Below are positions 1 to 7,060 of a stretch of DNA of 13,246 nucleotides, one piece after another. The position numbers and the translations under genes are program-made. A model generated the notes under the pieces. It was not told where the DNA came from and did no database searches. It was given only the letters and a program-made list of their open reading frames with translations. The DNA is from DAOUFU01 sp034429275. GTDB lineage: Bacteria; Chloroflexota; Anaerolineae; Aggregatilineales; Aggregatilineaceae. The stretch is taken from positions 1 through 13,246 of the forward strand of contig DAOUFU010000004.1 in assembly GCA_034429275.1 (NCBI GenBank), written 5' to 3'. Every line of letters begins with the position of its first letter. The stretch's first letter is position 1.

Positions 1-1
1 G

Positions 2-20
2 GGGGGCGCGCTGCGCCCCC
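2..20. terminator. GC-rich hairpin at left edge
   Basis: GGGGGCGC (2-9) and GCGCCCCC (13-20) form a perfect 8-bp stem with a 3-nt loop. No T-run follows on the + strand, so it is not a canonical intrinsic terminator. It may end transcription of a gene left of the window or be a dispersed palindrome. The same GGGGCG/CGCCCC core recurs at 1934-1955 and 11085-11109. The stem is certain; its role is inference. Confidence 0.45.
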
Positions 21-57
21 ATAAGTCACTGATAGAAAACCTGGACGCGGAGCTGGC

Positions 58-882
58 ATGTCCAAACCACGCGAAAAAATGCGCGAGCGCGCCCTCGGTG
101 CGATTCTGCGCACGGCATTTTTCAGCATCGAAAGTGCGGTGATCATTGCCCTGGCGATCGTGCTTTTTGGGCTGGGCTATCAACCCTTTGAAAGCTGGCA
201 ACCCGCCTATTGGCTGGCTTTTGGCGCGCTGGCAGAGGCGATCTACCTGGGGGTCACCATCACCGATCCCAAAACCGCGCAAAATGCCGTGAGCCGGATG
301 CTCCAGGACCAGTTCAACCCGGATGACATTCGTAACCCAGCCGCCCGCGAGCGCTTGAAGCGCGCGCTGGATTATCACCGGCTGATCAGCGAGGCGGCCC
401 GTAAGCACACCGGCCCGATGCGCCTGAGCATCGAATCTACCGCCAGCGAGATCCACGACTGGATCGAGCAAATCTACACCCTTGCACGCCGCATGGATGC
501 GTTTGAGTCCGACCAGATCATCAGCCGCGACCGGCGGCTGGTGCCGCACGACCTGAAAAATCTCCGCCGCCGCCTGGAAATCGAGACCGATCCACGCGTG
601 AAAGACGAGCTAAAAGAAGCGATCCAGACCAAGGAAACGCAGCTAGCGAACCTGCGTGCGCTCGAAAACAGCATCAAGCGCGCCGATATTCAGCTTGATC
701 ACACGCTGTCGGCGCTGGGAACGGTCTATGCGCAGATCCAGATCATCGACGCGAGCAAAGTGGACAGTGCCCGTGCGCAGCGCCTGCAGCAAGACATCCG
801 CGAAGAAGTGCTCTCGCTGCAAGACACCATCGCCGCCATCGACGAGGTTCAGCGCTACGAGCGCGGGTCGGCATCCTCATAG
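58..882 (+). CDS. Two-helix membrane protein with long C-terminal coiled coil, function unknown
   Basis: I do not recognise a family. The 274-residue product has a basic N-terminus (KPREKMRERALG), then two hydrophobic helices at about residues 22-41 and 49-67. By the positive-inside rule the N-terminus and the long tail are probably cytoplasmic. From about residue 90 to 270 it is almost entirely charged helix, with strong heptad character at about 158-268 (rich in L, E, K, R, Q), so it probably oligomerises or acts as a scaffold. No catalytic motif is visible. The ATG at 58 is preceded by a GGAG Shine-Dalgarno at 49-52 with 5-nt spacing. The GNAT gene starts 11 bp after its TAG, so the two are probably co-transcribed. 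No convincing promoter lies in the 57 bp before it, so transcription may start outside the window. That it is a real gene is well supported; the function is open. Confidence 0.85.
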   Translation: MSKPREKMRERALGAILRTAFFSIESAVIIALAIVLFGLGYQPFESWQPAYWLAFGALAEAIYLGVTITDPKTAQNAVSRMLQDQFNPDDIRNPAARERLKRALDYHRLISEAARKHTGPMRLSIESTASEIHDWIEQIYTLARRMDAFESDQIISRDRRLVPHDLKNLRRRLEIETDPRVKDELKEAIQTKETQLANLRALENSIKRADIQLDHTLSALGTVYAQIQIIDASKVDSARAQRLQQDIREEVLSLQDTIAAIDEVQRYERGSASS

Positions 883-893
883 GCGGGCCTGGC

Positions 894-1373
894 GTGAAAC
901 TCCCAATCCCCGATCCGCGTGCGCGTGGTTATGTCATCCGGCGTGCGACCCTGTTCGACCTGCGGGCGGTTCACCGGCTTGAACAGGCGATTTTCCCACG
1001 CGATGCCTATCCCTATTTCGACCTCGGCCTGCTGTTCGTGCTGCCGCGCATCCGCAACTTGAAGGTTGTCGCGCCAGATGGCTCTCTGGCCGGTTTCGTT
1101 TCGGTAGGGGCGGCGCTTGCCTCGCCGGATACCCAGTGGATTATCACGATAGGCATCGACCGGGCACACCAACGCCAGGGATTGGGTGAATGGCTGCTCG
1201 GCGTGGCGGAGCAGTGCTTTGCCAGGCGATCGTGCACCCGCCTGACCGTGCGCGAGAGCAACCTTCCGGCGGTGCGCCTCTACGAAAAAACCGGTTATAG
1301 TCATGTCTCGCGCAAACCCGCCTATTACCTCGACGGTGAGGCCGGGTTGATTATGGAAAAACGCCGCGAGTGA
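894..1373 (+). CDS. GNAT-family N-acetyltransferase, RimI-like
   Basis: A 159-residue single-domain GNAT, expected to transfer acetyl from acetyl-CoA to an amine. The fold is readable in order: an opening strand VIRRATLFDLRAVHRLE (about 14-30), an acceptor-side strand LAGFVSVG (65-72), then motif A, IGIDRAHQRQGLGEWLL (86-102), whose Q-R-Q-G-L-G binds the pyrophosphate of CoA. Motif B follows with RLTVRESNLPAVRLYEKTGY (116-135; N123, Y130). The end, YYLDGEAGLIMEK, resembles RimI-type alanine acetyltransferases that modify protein N-termini. The substrate cannot be fixed from sequence, so I do not call it rimI. The start is GTG at 894; no in-frame ATG precedes the domain and the Shine-Dalgarno is weak, which suggests translational coupling to the gene ending at 882. 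It converges on the phosphoesterase gene with a 19-bp gap and no terminator. Confidence 0.9.
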   Translation: MKLPIPDPRARGYVIRRATLFDLRAVHRLEQAIFPRDAYPYFDLGLLFVLPRIRNLKVVAPDGSLAGFVSVGAALASPDTQWIITIGIDRAHQRQGLGEWLLGVAEQCFARRSCTRLTVRESNLPAVRLYEKTGYSHVSRKPAYYLDGEAGLIMEKRRE

Positions 1374-1392
1374 TCTCAGTTGGTGATCGTGC

Positions 1393-1899
1393 TCAAAAAA
1401 GTGAAGGGAACTCGATAAACTCCACCGTATCGGTGGCTACATCGAGCAAGCAAACCGAGCGCGTTTCGGGCTGGCTGCCGCCCAGCGCACCGGGATTGAT
1501 GATCTGCACGCTATATGCGGATTTGACCTCGTGGCGGCGCTTGTGAGTGTGCCCATGAAGCACATAGCTGTATTTGCCGCTGATGAACATGCGGTACAAC
1601 AGCGCACTGTCCGCCCCGTGAGTGACACCGATCAATTTGCCGGCGACCTCAATTTCCTGGCTCATCGCGGGGCGTTTTGCGCCGATGGCGTTAGCAGCTT
1701 CCCCCAGCCCGGCCCGGTTTAAGTCCATATTGCCAAAGACAAAGGTGACATCCCAACCGGCAAAGAGCATCACGATCGCCGGCGAGGTGATATCGCCGCA
1801 GTGAACGATGTGTGTCACGCCGCGCGCGCGGAACGTCTCCAGCGCCAGGGTGGTATTTTGGGCAGCATTATGGGTATCGGAAAGGATGCCTATCGTCAT
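1393..1899 (-). CDS. Metallophosphoesterase, YfcE/MJ0936 family phosphodiesterase
   Basis: A 168-residue calcineurin-like phosphoesterase, the usual length for the compact YfcE/MJ0936 group. All metal-binding motifs are present: D8-x-H10 (LSDTH), G35-D36 (HCGD), GN at 56-57 (FGNMD), H94 (THG) and H117/H119 in HGHTH (115-119). NPGAL (135-139) is the typical late loop. These enzymes use two divalent metals, often Mn, and hydrolyse phosphodiesters such as bis-pNPP in vitro; physiological substrates are mostly unknown. There is no signal peptide, so it is cytoplasmic. The ATG at 1899 gives MTIGILSDTH, beginning on the first strand as expected. A GGTGAG about 8 nt upstream may serve as ribosome-binding site. 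It lies 146 bp downstream of the propeller gene on the same strand, separated by stem-loops, so co-transcription is uncertain. Confidence 0.93.
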   Translation of the reverse strand: MTIGILSDTHNAAQNTTLALETFRARGVTHIVHCGDITSPAIVMLFAGWDVTFVFGNMDLNRAGLGEAANAIGAKRPAMSQEIEVAGKLIGVTHGADSALLYRMFISGKYSYVLHGHTHKRRHEVKSAYSVQIINPGALGGSQPETRSVCLLDVATDTVEFIEFPSLF

Positions 1900-1915
1900 A
1901 GATACGACTCACCGA

Positions 1916-1955
1916 ACAGGTATCAGCCTGTCGGGGGCGGCGATCCTGCCGCCCC
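1916..1955. terminator. Tandem stem-loops between propeller and phosphoesterase genes
   Basis: ACAGG (1916-1920) pairs with CCTGT (1927-1931). Immediately after, GGGGCGGC (1934-1941) pairs with GCCGCCCC (1948-1955) around the 6-nt loop GATCCT. Neither is followed by a T-run on either strand. Reading leftward they fall in the probable leader of the phosphoesterase gene, or act as U-tract-less stops for the propeller transcript. The second stem shares the GGGGCG core with hairpins at 2-20 and 11085-11109. Confidence 0.4.
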
Positions 1956-1989
1956 TAAAAGATTCCCAAGAGTTATCCTCGACTAAGTA

Positions 1990-2042
1990 GTGTTGACATT
2001 TGCGCTCAGAACACTCGCCTTTTCATCCGCCAATGTCAACAC
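1990..2042. repeat. Long inverted repeat just past the propeller stop codon, likely transcription end hairpin
   Basis: GTGTTGACATT (1990-2000) is the exact reverse complement of AATGTCAACAC (2032-2042). The arms extend inward by one mismatch and three more pairs (TGCG 2001-2004 against CGCC 2028-2031), for a stem of about 15 bp around a 23-nt loop. It begins 3 nt past the propeller stop codon (2046-2048, - strand), where a transcript-end hairpin is expected, but no U-run follows. Each arm contains TTGACA, one on each strand, without a matching -10. A DNA-binding-protein site is the alternative. Confidence 0.5.
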
Positions 2043-2045
2043 GAC

Positions 2046-3809
2046 CTAATAGCCCCACCGCAAATCATGGGCCGGGCCTGAAGTATAGAGACTCTGCACC
2101 GCGCCGGTTTCCAGCGTCAGGATCACCGGCTGGCCGGTGGGCTGGCCATACTCATTGTATCCAGCATTGCGCAGCCCCAGCGCATAGAGCGTGCCATCCG
2201 GAGCGGCATAGAGGCGCGCGTGCTCCACAAAACCGCCCGCTTCCGGCCCATATACCGGCACGAACGGCCCATCCAACGATTCGGCTGCCAGCGGATAGAC
2301 GTACTGCGGGCCATAGGCAGGTGTGGAGGTCACCAGCATGATCCAGCGCGGGTTCTGGCCGGGGCGTTCCTGCCGGATCATATTGACCACACCCATCCCT
2401 TTTTCCAGCAGCGATTGGGGCGCTGCATCGGGCTGGTTGGGATCGAGCGCGTATATCCCCGGCTGCACATAGCCATATCCCGCCGCCCAGGTCAATACGC
2501 GACCGTCATCGGTCCACCAGCCCTCATAGGCGACTGCGCCCGGCAGCTCGATCACTGCCGCCGCCTCGCCTGGGCCGACTACATCCACCACCCCCAGGTA
2601 ACCGCCCTCGTACAAGCCGATGCTGATCGCCAGCCGTGTGCCGTCAGGACTCCACACCGGGTTTCCATACACCCGGATGGAAAACCCATCGGCGGCATCG
2701 CCGGGCAGCGTGTGCGCCAGCAACATCCAGGCTGCCGCGCTGCCATCCGCCGGGACAACCCACAAGCCGAGCGGGTCGGTATAAGCGAGCATGGAGCCAT
2801 CGACGCTCCAGCCCAAGCCGCCGCCCACGCCTTGAGCGAGATCGTTTTGCGGCGCGGAAATCGTCGCAAGCACTTGGCGGCTGCCGCCGCTGCTGTCGAG
2901 CACGGCCACCTGGCCGCTGCCATAAATCGCCACGCGCTGCCCGTCCGGCGATGGAGCATAGGCGAACTGAAGCGGCGGCGCAGGCGTCAAGGCCAGCGGC
3001 GCTGCCCCAGATGCGGGCGCGCGCCACAACTGCTCAATACCCGCTACATCCGGCGCGATGTAGTACACATCGGCAGGCAGTGTCATCGCCGCGCCAAAGG
3101 CCACCGGCTCGGAAACCGGCCCCCAGTCATAAGCCTGTGCCCCGGCTGTGCCCGGCACCAATACACCGTTTACCTGCACCCCTTCGGGCGTCAGCGTGGA
3201 ATTGACCGGCGGGGTATAACGCTGCACGTTCGATCCCAGCGGCGCGGCGTTCCAGGTGCCATCCTGGAGCGCGATACGCCAGCCGTTGTCCGATGCATCG
3301 AGCGCAATCACGGTCGATGGGCCATCCCAATATACTTCGACCCATTCGCCTGAAAGCGTGGTAAAAACGGACTCCCCCGCTTCGCCCAGCCCCAGGTCTG
3401 CGATGCGTGCGCCCCCTGGCACCAGATAGGCCAGATGGGCTGCATTCGGTGACCAGGCGATGCTTTGGCGCGCACTGGCAGCGGGAGGTGTTGCATCGCT
3501 GAATTCCAGCACATAGCCGCCAAAACCGTTCAATGTTTCGACAATCACCGCGTTATTGACCGGGGAACGGTAAGCCCACCACGAGCCATCCGGCGCGATG
3601 TCAAAATCCGCTACGGGCATCTGGTCGGACGAGATCATCGTCTGCCCGCCAGTCAAGGGATCAACCAGGATCACCGCAGAATTCGAGGTAAGAATATACA
3701 AAGGAGCGGGCAGGGGAAATACGCTCTGAGCAGCAGCGGGCAAAACCGGCCCGATCAGCGCCAGCCCCAGCGCCCACGCGCACAATACCGTTAACCATTT
3801 TCGCGGCAT
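2046..3809 (-). CDS. Secreted TolB/WD40-like beta-propeller protein
   Basis: A 587-residue exported protein. A classical signal peptide covers about 1-27 (MPRKW, hydrophobic core LCAWALGLALIG, then AAA before Q28), with no lipobox cysteine at the cleavage site. The mature part is a string of TolB/PD40-type beta-propeller repeats with the W/Y-S-P-D-G-x-x-L-A signature: IAPDGSWWAY (71-80), AWSPNAAHLAY (118-128), APSPDGQRVAI (285-295), GWSVDGSMLAY (333-343), VWSPDGTRLAI (385-395), WWTDDGRVLTW (431-441) and YAAPDGTLYAL (534-544). I see no peptidase, kinase or anchoring domain, so this is a stand-alone propeller, perhaps binding protein or carbohydrate outside the membrane. Function is not predictable. 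The ATG at 3809 has AGGA about 9 nt upstream, and an extended -10 promoter lies about 70 nt upstream. It is divergent from the flavoprotein gene. Confidence 0.88.
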   Translation of the reverse strand: MPRKWLTVLCAWALGLALIGPVLPAAAQSVFPLPAPLYILTSNSAVILVDPLTGGQTMISSDQMPVADFDIAPDGSWWAYRSPVNNAVIVETLNGFGGYVLEFSDATPPAASARQSIAWSPNAAHLAYLVPGGARIADLGLGEAGESVFTTLSGEWVEVYWDGPSTVIALDASDNGWRIALQDGTWNAAPLGSNVQRYTPPVNSTLTPEGVQVNGVLVPGTAGAQAYDWGPVSEPVAFGAAMTLPADVYYIAPDVAGIEQLWRAPASGAAPLALTPAPPLQFAYAPSPDGQRVAIYGSGQVAVLDSSGGSRQVLATISAPQNDLAQGVGGGLGWSVDGSMLAYTDPLGLWVVPADGSAAAWMLLAHTLPGDAADGFSIRVYGNPVWSPDGTRLAISIGLYEGGYLGVVDVVGPGEAAAVIELPGAVAYEGWWTDDGRVLTWAAGYGYVQPGIYALDPNQPDAAPQSLLEKGMGVVNMIRQERPGQNPRWIMLVTSTPAYGPQYVYPLAAESLDGPFVPVYGPEAGGFVEHARLYAAPDGTLYALGLRNAGYNEYGQPTGQPVILTLETGAVQSLYTSGPAHDLRWGY

Positions 3810-3877
3810 GAGTTTTGGTCCTCATCAAAAAGAACATCCAGGGCACAGCAGGCCGCCAACGCGCCGACCATGCTACG

Positions 3878-3886
3878 AGTATAGCA
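3878..3886 (-). promoter_or_regulatory. Extended -10 promoter for propeller gene
   Basis: On the - strand TGCTATACT (3886 down to 3878) is an extended -10 (TGn plus TATACT). No good -35 stands 16-18 bp upstream (CTGCAC is the nearest), as is common for extended -10 promoters. The predicted leader is about 60 nt. This is a sequence prediction only. Confidence 0.5.
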
Positions 3887-3951
3887 GGATTGTCCCTCAG
3901 CGTGCAGTCGAGGCCGTCCGGCACTTCCAGTTGGCAGCCGCCAATTCTCCC

Positions 3952-3980
3952 TTGCATTCGACACTGCCGGAATCGATAAT
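3952..3980 (+). promoter_or_regulatory. Sigma70-type promoter for flavoprotein gene
   Basis: TTGCAT (3952-3957) and GATAAT (3975-3980) are separated by the optimal 17 bp. Transcription would start near 3987, leaving a leader of about 40 nt before the ATG at 4029. With the leftward extended -10 at 3878-3886, the 219-bp gap holds back-to-back promoters. Confidence 0.55.
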
Positions 3981-4028
3981 GCAGTAGGGCCGGTCGGACC
4001 TTCCGCCGGGCGATAGCGATGGTGTGGC

Positions 4029-5363
4029 ATGCGACCGAACTCAACTCAGCAATCAAAAGCTGTGCAATATGATGTGATCGTGGTCGGCGCAGGGGCAGCA
4101 GGACTGCTGGCCGCAGGCGCGGCAGCGGAACAGGGCGCGCAGACGCTGCTGCTAGAAAAGATGAACCGTCCCGGACGCAAGCTGGCGATCACGGGCAATG
4201 GGCGCTGCAACCTGACCAATCGGGCCGCCCTGCCCGACTTCATCCGGCACTTTGGCCCCAATGGACGCTTCCTCAAACCGGCATTTCACGCCTTTTTTGC
4301 CGAGGACCTGATCCGGCTGCTGCATGGGCTGAACATCCCTACCGTGACCGAATCTAGTGGGCGAGTCTTCCCGGCCAGCGAGTCCGCGCTCGATGTTGTG
4401 GCCGGGCTGCTGCGATGGGTCGAGGAACGGGGAGTCGCGCTATACACCCATGCTGCCGTAGAGCGCCTGCTGCTGTCGGGCGACCAGATCGCAGGGGTGC
4501 AGATCGCCCCATCGACCACGAGCACGCGCACGCACGCAAGCCGGACCAAACCGGCACCGAGTCGCCCGGCCCAGAGCATATACGCCCCGGCAGTGGTTCT
4601 CGCCACAGGCGGCGCATCCTATCCGGGCACCGGCTCCACAGGCGATGGCTACCGGCTGGCGGCTGCCGTCGGGCACAGCATCGTCCCCATCCGGCCCGCG
4701 CTGGTGCCGCTGGAGACGGCGGGCAATATCGCGCGGCAGCTTCAGGGCCTCAGCCTGAAGGATGCCACGATCAGCCTTTGGGTCGAGGGCAAAAAGATAA
4801 CGCAACAGTCCGGCGAGATGCTGTTCACCCATTATGGGCTGTCTGGCCCGGCCATCCTCAGCCTGAGCCGCCAGGTCGTGGATGTCCTCAACCGGGGTGC
4901 CCGGCCTGTGATTTCCATCGATCTTCAGCCCACGTTGGATGAGCAGCGCCTGGACGAACGCCTTCTGCGCGACATCGACCGGCACGGCAAGCAGCAGTTG
5001 GCGACCCTGCTGAAAGACTACCTGCCCCGCAAGTTGATCCCGGTCTGTGCGCATCTCACCGGCATCCCCGAAGATAGACTCGCTCATCAGATCACCGCGC
5101 AGGAACGGCGGCGGCTGCGCATGTGGCTCAAAGACTTCCGCCTGGAAGTGACCCGTCACCGGTCGTTCAACGAGGCCATTGTCACGGCTGGCGGAGTCAG
5201 CACGCAGGAAGTCGATCCCGCCACCCTCCAATCGCGCCTGATCAAGGGGCTGTACTTTGCGGGCGAAGTGTTGGACCTCGACGCGGACACCGGCGGCTAT
5301 AACCTGCAAGCAGCGTTTTCGACCGGGTGGCTGGCGGGCCGTTCTGCCGCGCAGCGGGCGTAA
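4029..5363 (+). CDS. HI0933/YhiN-family FAD-dependent oxidoreductase (BaiN-like)
   Basis: A 444-residue flavoprotein of the HI0933/YhiN group, cytoplasmic, whose members bind FAD; reactions are known for few (BaiN is linked to bile-acid dehydroxylation). The Rossmann motif DVIVVGAGAAGLLAAGAAA covers 15-33, with acidic E43 expected to bind the ribose of FAD. The family hallmark GRKLAITGNGRCNLTN is at 49-64. Further on come ATGGASYPGTGSTGDGY (second dinucleotide-binding segment), LFTHYGLSGPAIL, and the C-terminal FAD site GEVLDLDADTGGYNLQ followed by AFSTGW. One oddity is a low-complexity S/T/R/P stretch of about 20 residues (about 158-178) just before ATGG, where relatives usually have a short loop. 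The ATG at 4029 has a weak Shine-Dalgarno; GTG at 4062 is an alternative start still ahead of the Rossmann strand. Family assignment is secure; the substrate is unknown. Confidence 0.93.
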   Translation: MRPNSTQQSKAVQYDVIVVGAGAAGLLAAGAAAEQGAQTLLLEKMNRPGRKLAITGNGRCNLTNRAALPDFIRHFGPNGRFLKPAFHAFFAEDLIRLLHGLNIPTVTESSGRVFPASESALDVVAGLLRWVEERGVALYTHAAVERLLLSGDQIAGVQIAPSTTSTRTHASRTKPAPSRPAQSIYAPAVVLATGGASYPGTGSTGDGYRLAAAVGHSIVPIRPALVPLETAGNIARQLQGLSLKDATISLWVEGKKITQQSGEMLFTHYGLSGPAILSLSRQVVDVLNRGARPVISIDLQPTLDEQRLDERLLRDIDRHGKQQLATLLKDYLPRKLIPVCAHLTGIPEDRLAHQITAQERRRLRMWLKDFRLEVTRHRSFNEAIVTAGGVSTQEVDPATLQSRLIKGLYFAGEVLDLDADTGGYNLQAAFSTGWLAGRSAAQRA

Positions 5364-5388
5364 GCCGCCTGTACTGCTACGCGCGCGA

Positions 5389-5430
5389 TTGTCGGCAAGT
5401 GGGCGCTTGCTGGTACAATACGGGTATACT
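5389..5430 (+). promoter_or_regulatory. Probable promoter region for membrane protein-rsgA pair
   Basis: TGGTACAAT (5411-5419) is an extended -10, with TTGTCG (5389-5394) as a -35 at a long 19-bp spacing. A second -10-like hexamer, TATACT (5425-5430), sits just downstream without a good -35. The region lies 26-67 bp after the flavoprotein stop and about 95 bp before the next ATG, so the next two genes probably have their own start in addition to read-through. Confidence 0.45.
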
Positions 5431-5523
5431 GGCACACTAAGGCGCGCGAAAAAGCGACCTTGTTGGTATCAAGCGCTAACCGGTTTGCATCGACGGCAAA
5501 TCGCAGCGACGGACTGCACGCTT

Positions 5524-7020
5524 ATGAGACGCTGGATCGGACGATTGATACACACTCTGCTCACCCTGGTGATCGGCACCTTCGTGCTGTTGTTGTGCGC
5601 GGTGGGCCAGGTCGAAGCGTCCGAAGGCATTCGCGGGGATAAGTGTGTGGTCGAAATCGATCAGCACATCACGGAGGATTTCTATTTCCTCTGCCGCCGC
5701 CTGGATGTGTACGGCAGAATCGATGGCGACCTGATCGGCGTGGCAGTGGAAGTGACGCTGTGGCCATCCTCGATCATCATGGGTGATGTGTGGATAGGCG
5801 GCGGCAAGCTGGAGGTGGCCGGTAAGGTCGGGGATGATATGCACTTTGGCGGCGTCACGGTCATCGTGCGCGAGGAGTCGGATTTCTCGGAGCAGAGCGT
5901 GGACCTGGCGACGGTGGCGCTCAGCGCCCGCATTGATTCCGGGGCGCGCCTGTCGGGCGATCTGCTGGTATACAGCTACCAGAGCCGGATTGATGGGGCG
6001 GTGGGCGGCGAAGTTAATTTTTCGGGCGAGGCGCTGATTATCAATGGCACGGTCGAAGGACGGGTCGATGCCTCGGTGGGCGATGCGCGGCGCAACAACG
6101 ATCTGCCCGCGCTGCCGTGCTGGGATGTCAGCTTCCCCGATCCAGGCTTGTGGCTGGGAGACGAAGCCGCTATCGTCGGCGATCTGGTCTACCGGTCGGC
6201 TTCCCCCAGCATATTTTCCCCGGAAATCGTAGGCGGAAACACCAGCTTCACCCTCACCAACCAGCCCAAAGACATCACCAAAGCGGCCCAGCCGAACGAA
6301 GCCGCCCAGATCGCAGTGGAATACCTCCGCGACTCGGTCACCGATGTGATCACCCTGTTGATCGTGGGCCTGCTGGTGCTGCGCCTGATTCCGCGCGCGG
6401 TGCGACAGCCTGCGAGCCATGTGCGCCAGCATATCGTATCGGCGGTCGGCTGGGGCCTGGTGACGTTCATGTTCTCGGTCCCGGTCGCGATTGTGATCGT
6501 GCTGCGCGGCCTGATCCTGCTGCTCATTTTGTCCATCTTCAAGCTGGTCGGGCTGATGATGCTGATCACCGTCGCGCTGATGATTGCAGGGTCAGGGCTG
6601 CTGGGCGGGTTCTATTTTCTGCTGTATTTTATGGGGCGGGTGGTGATCAGCTTTTTGATCGGCCAGATGTTGCACCGCTATGTACTGCACCTGCCGGATT
6701 GGGGCCAGATGCGACAGTGGGTGTTCACGCTGGCCATTGGAACAGTGGTTTATGCGCTGATTTCTAATATCCCGCTGCCGGCGGTGGGCCTGATCTTCGA
6801 GCTGGTGACGGCGCTGGCCGGCGGCGGCGCAGTGATCATGACCCTGCGCGATGCCATCACCGAGTCGGGCCTGTTCGCGCAGCGCCCGGCAGCGGTCCTG
6901 GCCCCGGCGGGCGAACTCGTGACGATCACCCCGGTCCGACGCGAACGCCAACCCGAAGCCCTGCCGCCGGGCATGGCCAACCTGCCGCCGGGGTTCACCG
7001 GCTTTGACGAGAACTGGTAA
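5524..7020 (+). CDS. Bactofilin-like polytopic membrane protein, function unknown
   Basis: A 498-residue product. The frame is open upstream to 5257 within the flavoprotein gene, but the ATG at 5524 gives a proper export signal (MRRWIGRLIHTLLTLVIG...), so I start there. After the signal or anchor helix (about 7-28), residues 40-225 form a G/V/I/D-rich run with the short right-handed beta-helix rhythm of polymer-forming (bactofilin-like) proteins, for example DVYGRIDGDLIG, MGDVWIGGGKLEVAGKV and IINGTVEGRVDASVGD. Residues 271-440 are membrane: about five or six helices (near 271-289, 306-338, 340-370, 397-417, 418-440). The tail (about 450-498) is proline-rich and polar. Export of the beta domain with a membrane-embedded C-terminal half is inferred. 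Such proteins are usually annotated as polymer-forming cytoskeletal or hypothetical, with no demonstrated role. rsgA follows closely. Confidence 0.87.
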   Translation: MRRWIGRLIHTLLTLVIGTFVLLLCAVGQVEASEGIRGDKCVVEIDQHITEDFYFLCRRLDVYGRIDGDLIGVAVEVTLWPSSIIMGDVWIGGGKLEVAGKVGDDMHFGGVTVIVREESDFSEQSVDLATVALSARIDSGARLSGDLLVYSYQSRIDGAVGGEVNFSGEALIINGTVEGRVDASVGDARRNNDLPALPCWDVSFPDPGLWLGDEAAIVGDLVYRSASPSIFSPEIVGGNTSFTLTNQPKDITKAAQPNEAAQIAVEYLRDSVTDVITLLIVGLLVLRLIPRAVRQPASHVRQHIVSAVGWGLVTFMFSVPVAIVIVLRGLILLLILSIFKLVGLMMLITVALMIAGSGLLGGFYFLLYFMGRVVISFLIGQMLHRYVLHLPDWGQMRQWVFTLAIGTVVYALISNIPLPAVGLIFELVTALAGGGAVIMTLRDAITESGLFAQRPAAVLAPAGELVTITPVRRERQPEALPPGMANLPPGFTGFDENW

Positions 7021-7049
7021 TACGCAAGCATTGAACATGGATTCACGGC

Positions 7050-7055
7050 AAGGAG
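7050..7055 (+). promoter_or_regulatory. Shine-Dalgarno deciding the rsgA start
   Basis: AAGGAG ends 5 nt before a TTG at 7061, in the rsgA frame. The upstream in-frame ATGs at 7004 (inside the preceding gene) and 7037 lack a comparable site, so TTG is the preferred start. Confidence 0.7.
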
Positions 7056-7060
7056 CGCCT

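Noticed and set aside
1902..1912. ATACGACTCAC, identical to part of the T7 RNA polymerase promoter core
   Set aside because: The initiation part (TATAG) is absent (CGAA follows), and no phage gene is nearby; an 11-base match is best taken as coincidence.
1993..2039. TTGACA on both strands as divergent -35 elements
   Set aside because: No -10-like hexamer lies 16-18 bp downstream on either strand; the motif is better explained by the inverted repeat.
2220..3353. 377-codon open frame on the + strand
   Set aside because: It lies opposite the propeller gene, has a composition rich in R, H, Q and P, and shows no family motif; it is a GC-rich shadow.
4440..5435. 331-codon open frame on the - strand
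   Set aside because: It is antisense to the flavoprotein, whose motifs are all intact, and has shadow-type composition.
5257..5523. Possible longer N-terminus for the bactofilin-like protein
   Set aside because: The extension overlaps the flavoprotein gene by more than 100 bp, is R/A/T-rich, and would bury the export signal that begins at the ATG at 5524.
5476..6432. 318-codon open frame on the - strand
   Set aside because: It is antisense to the bactofilin-like gene, rich in H, R, Q and A, with no recognisable domain or ribosome-binding site.
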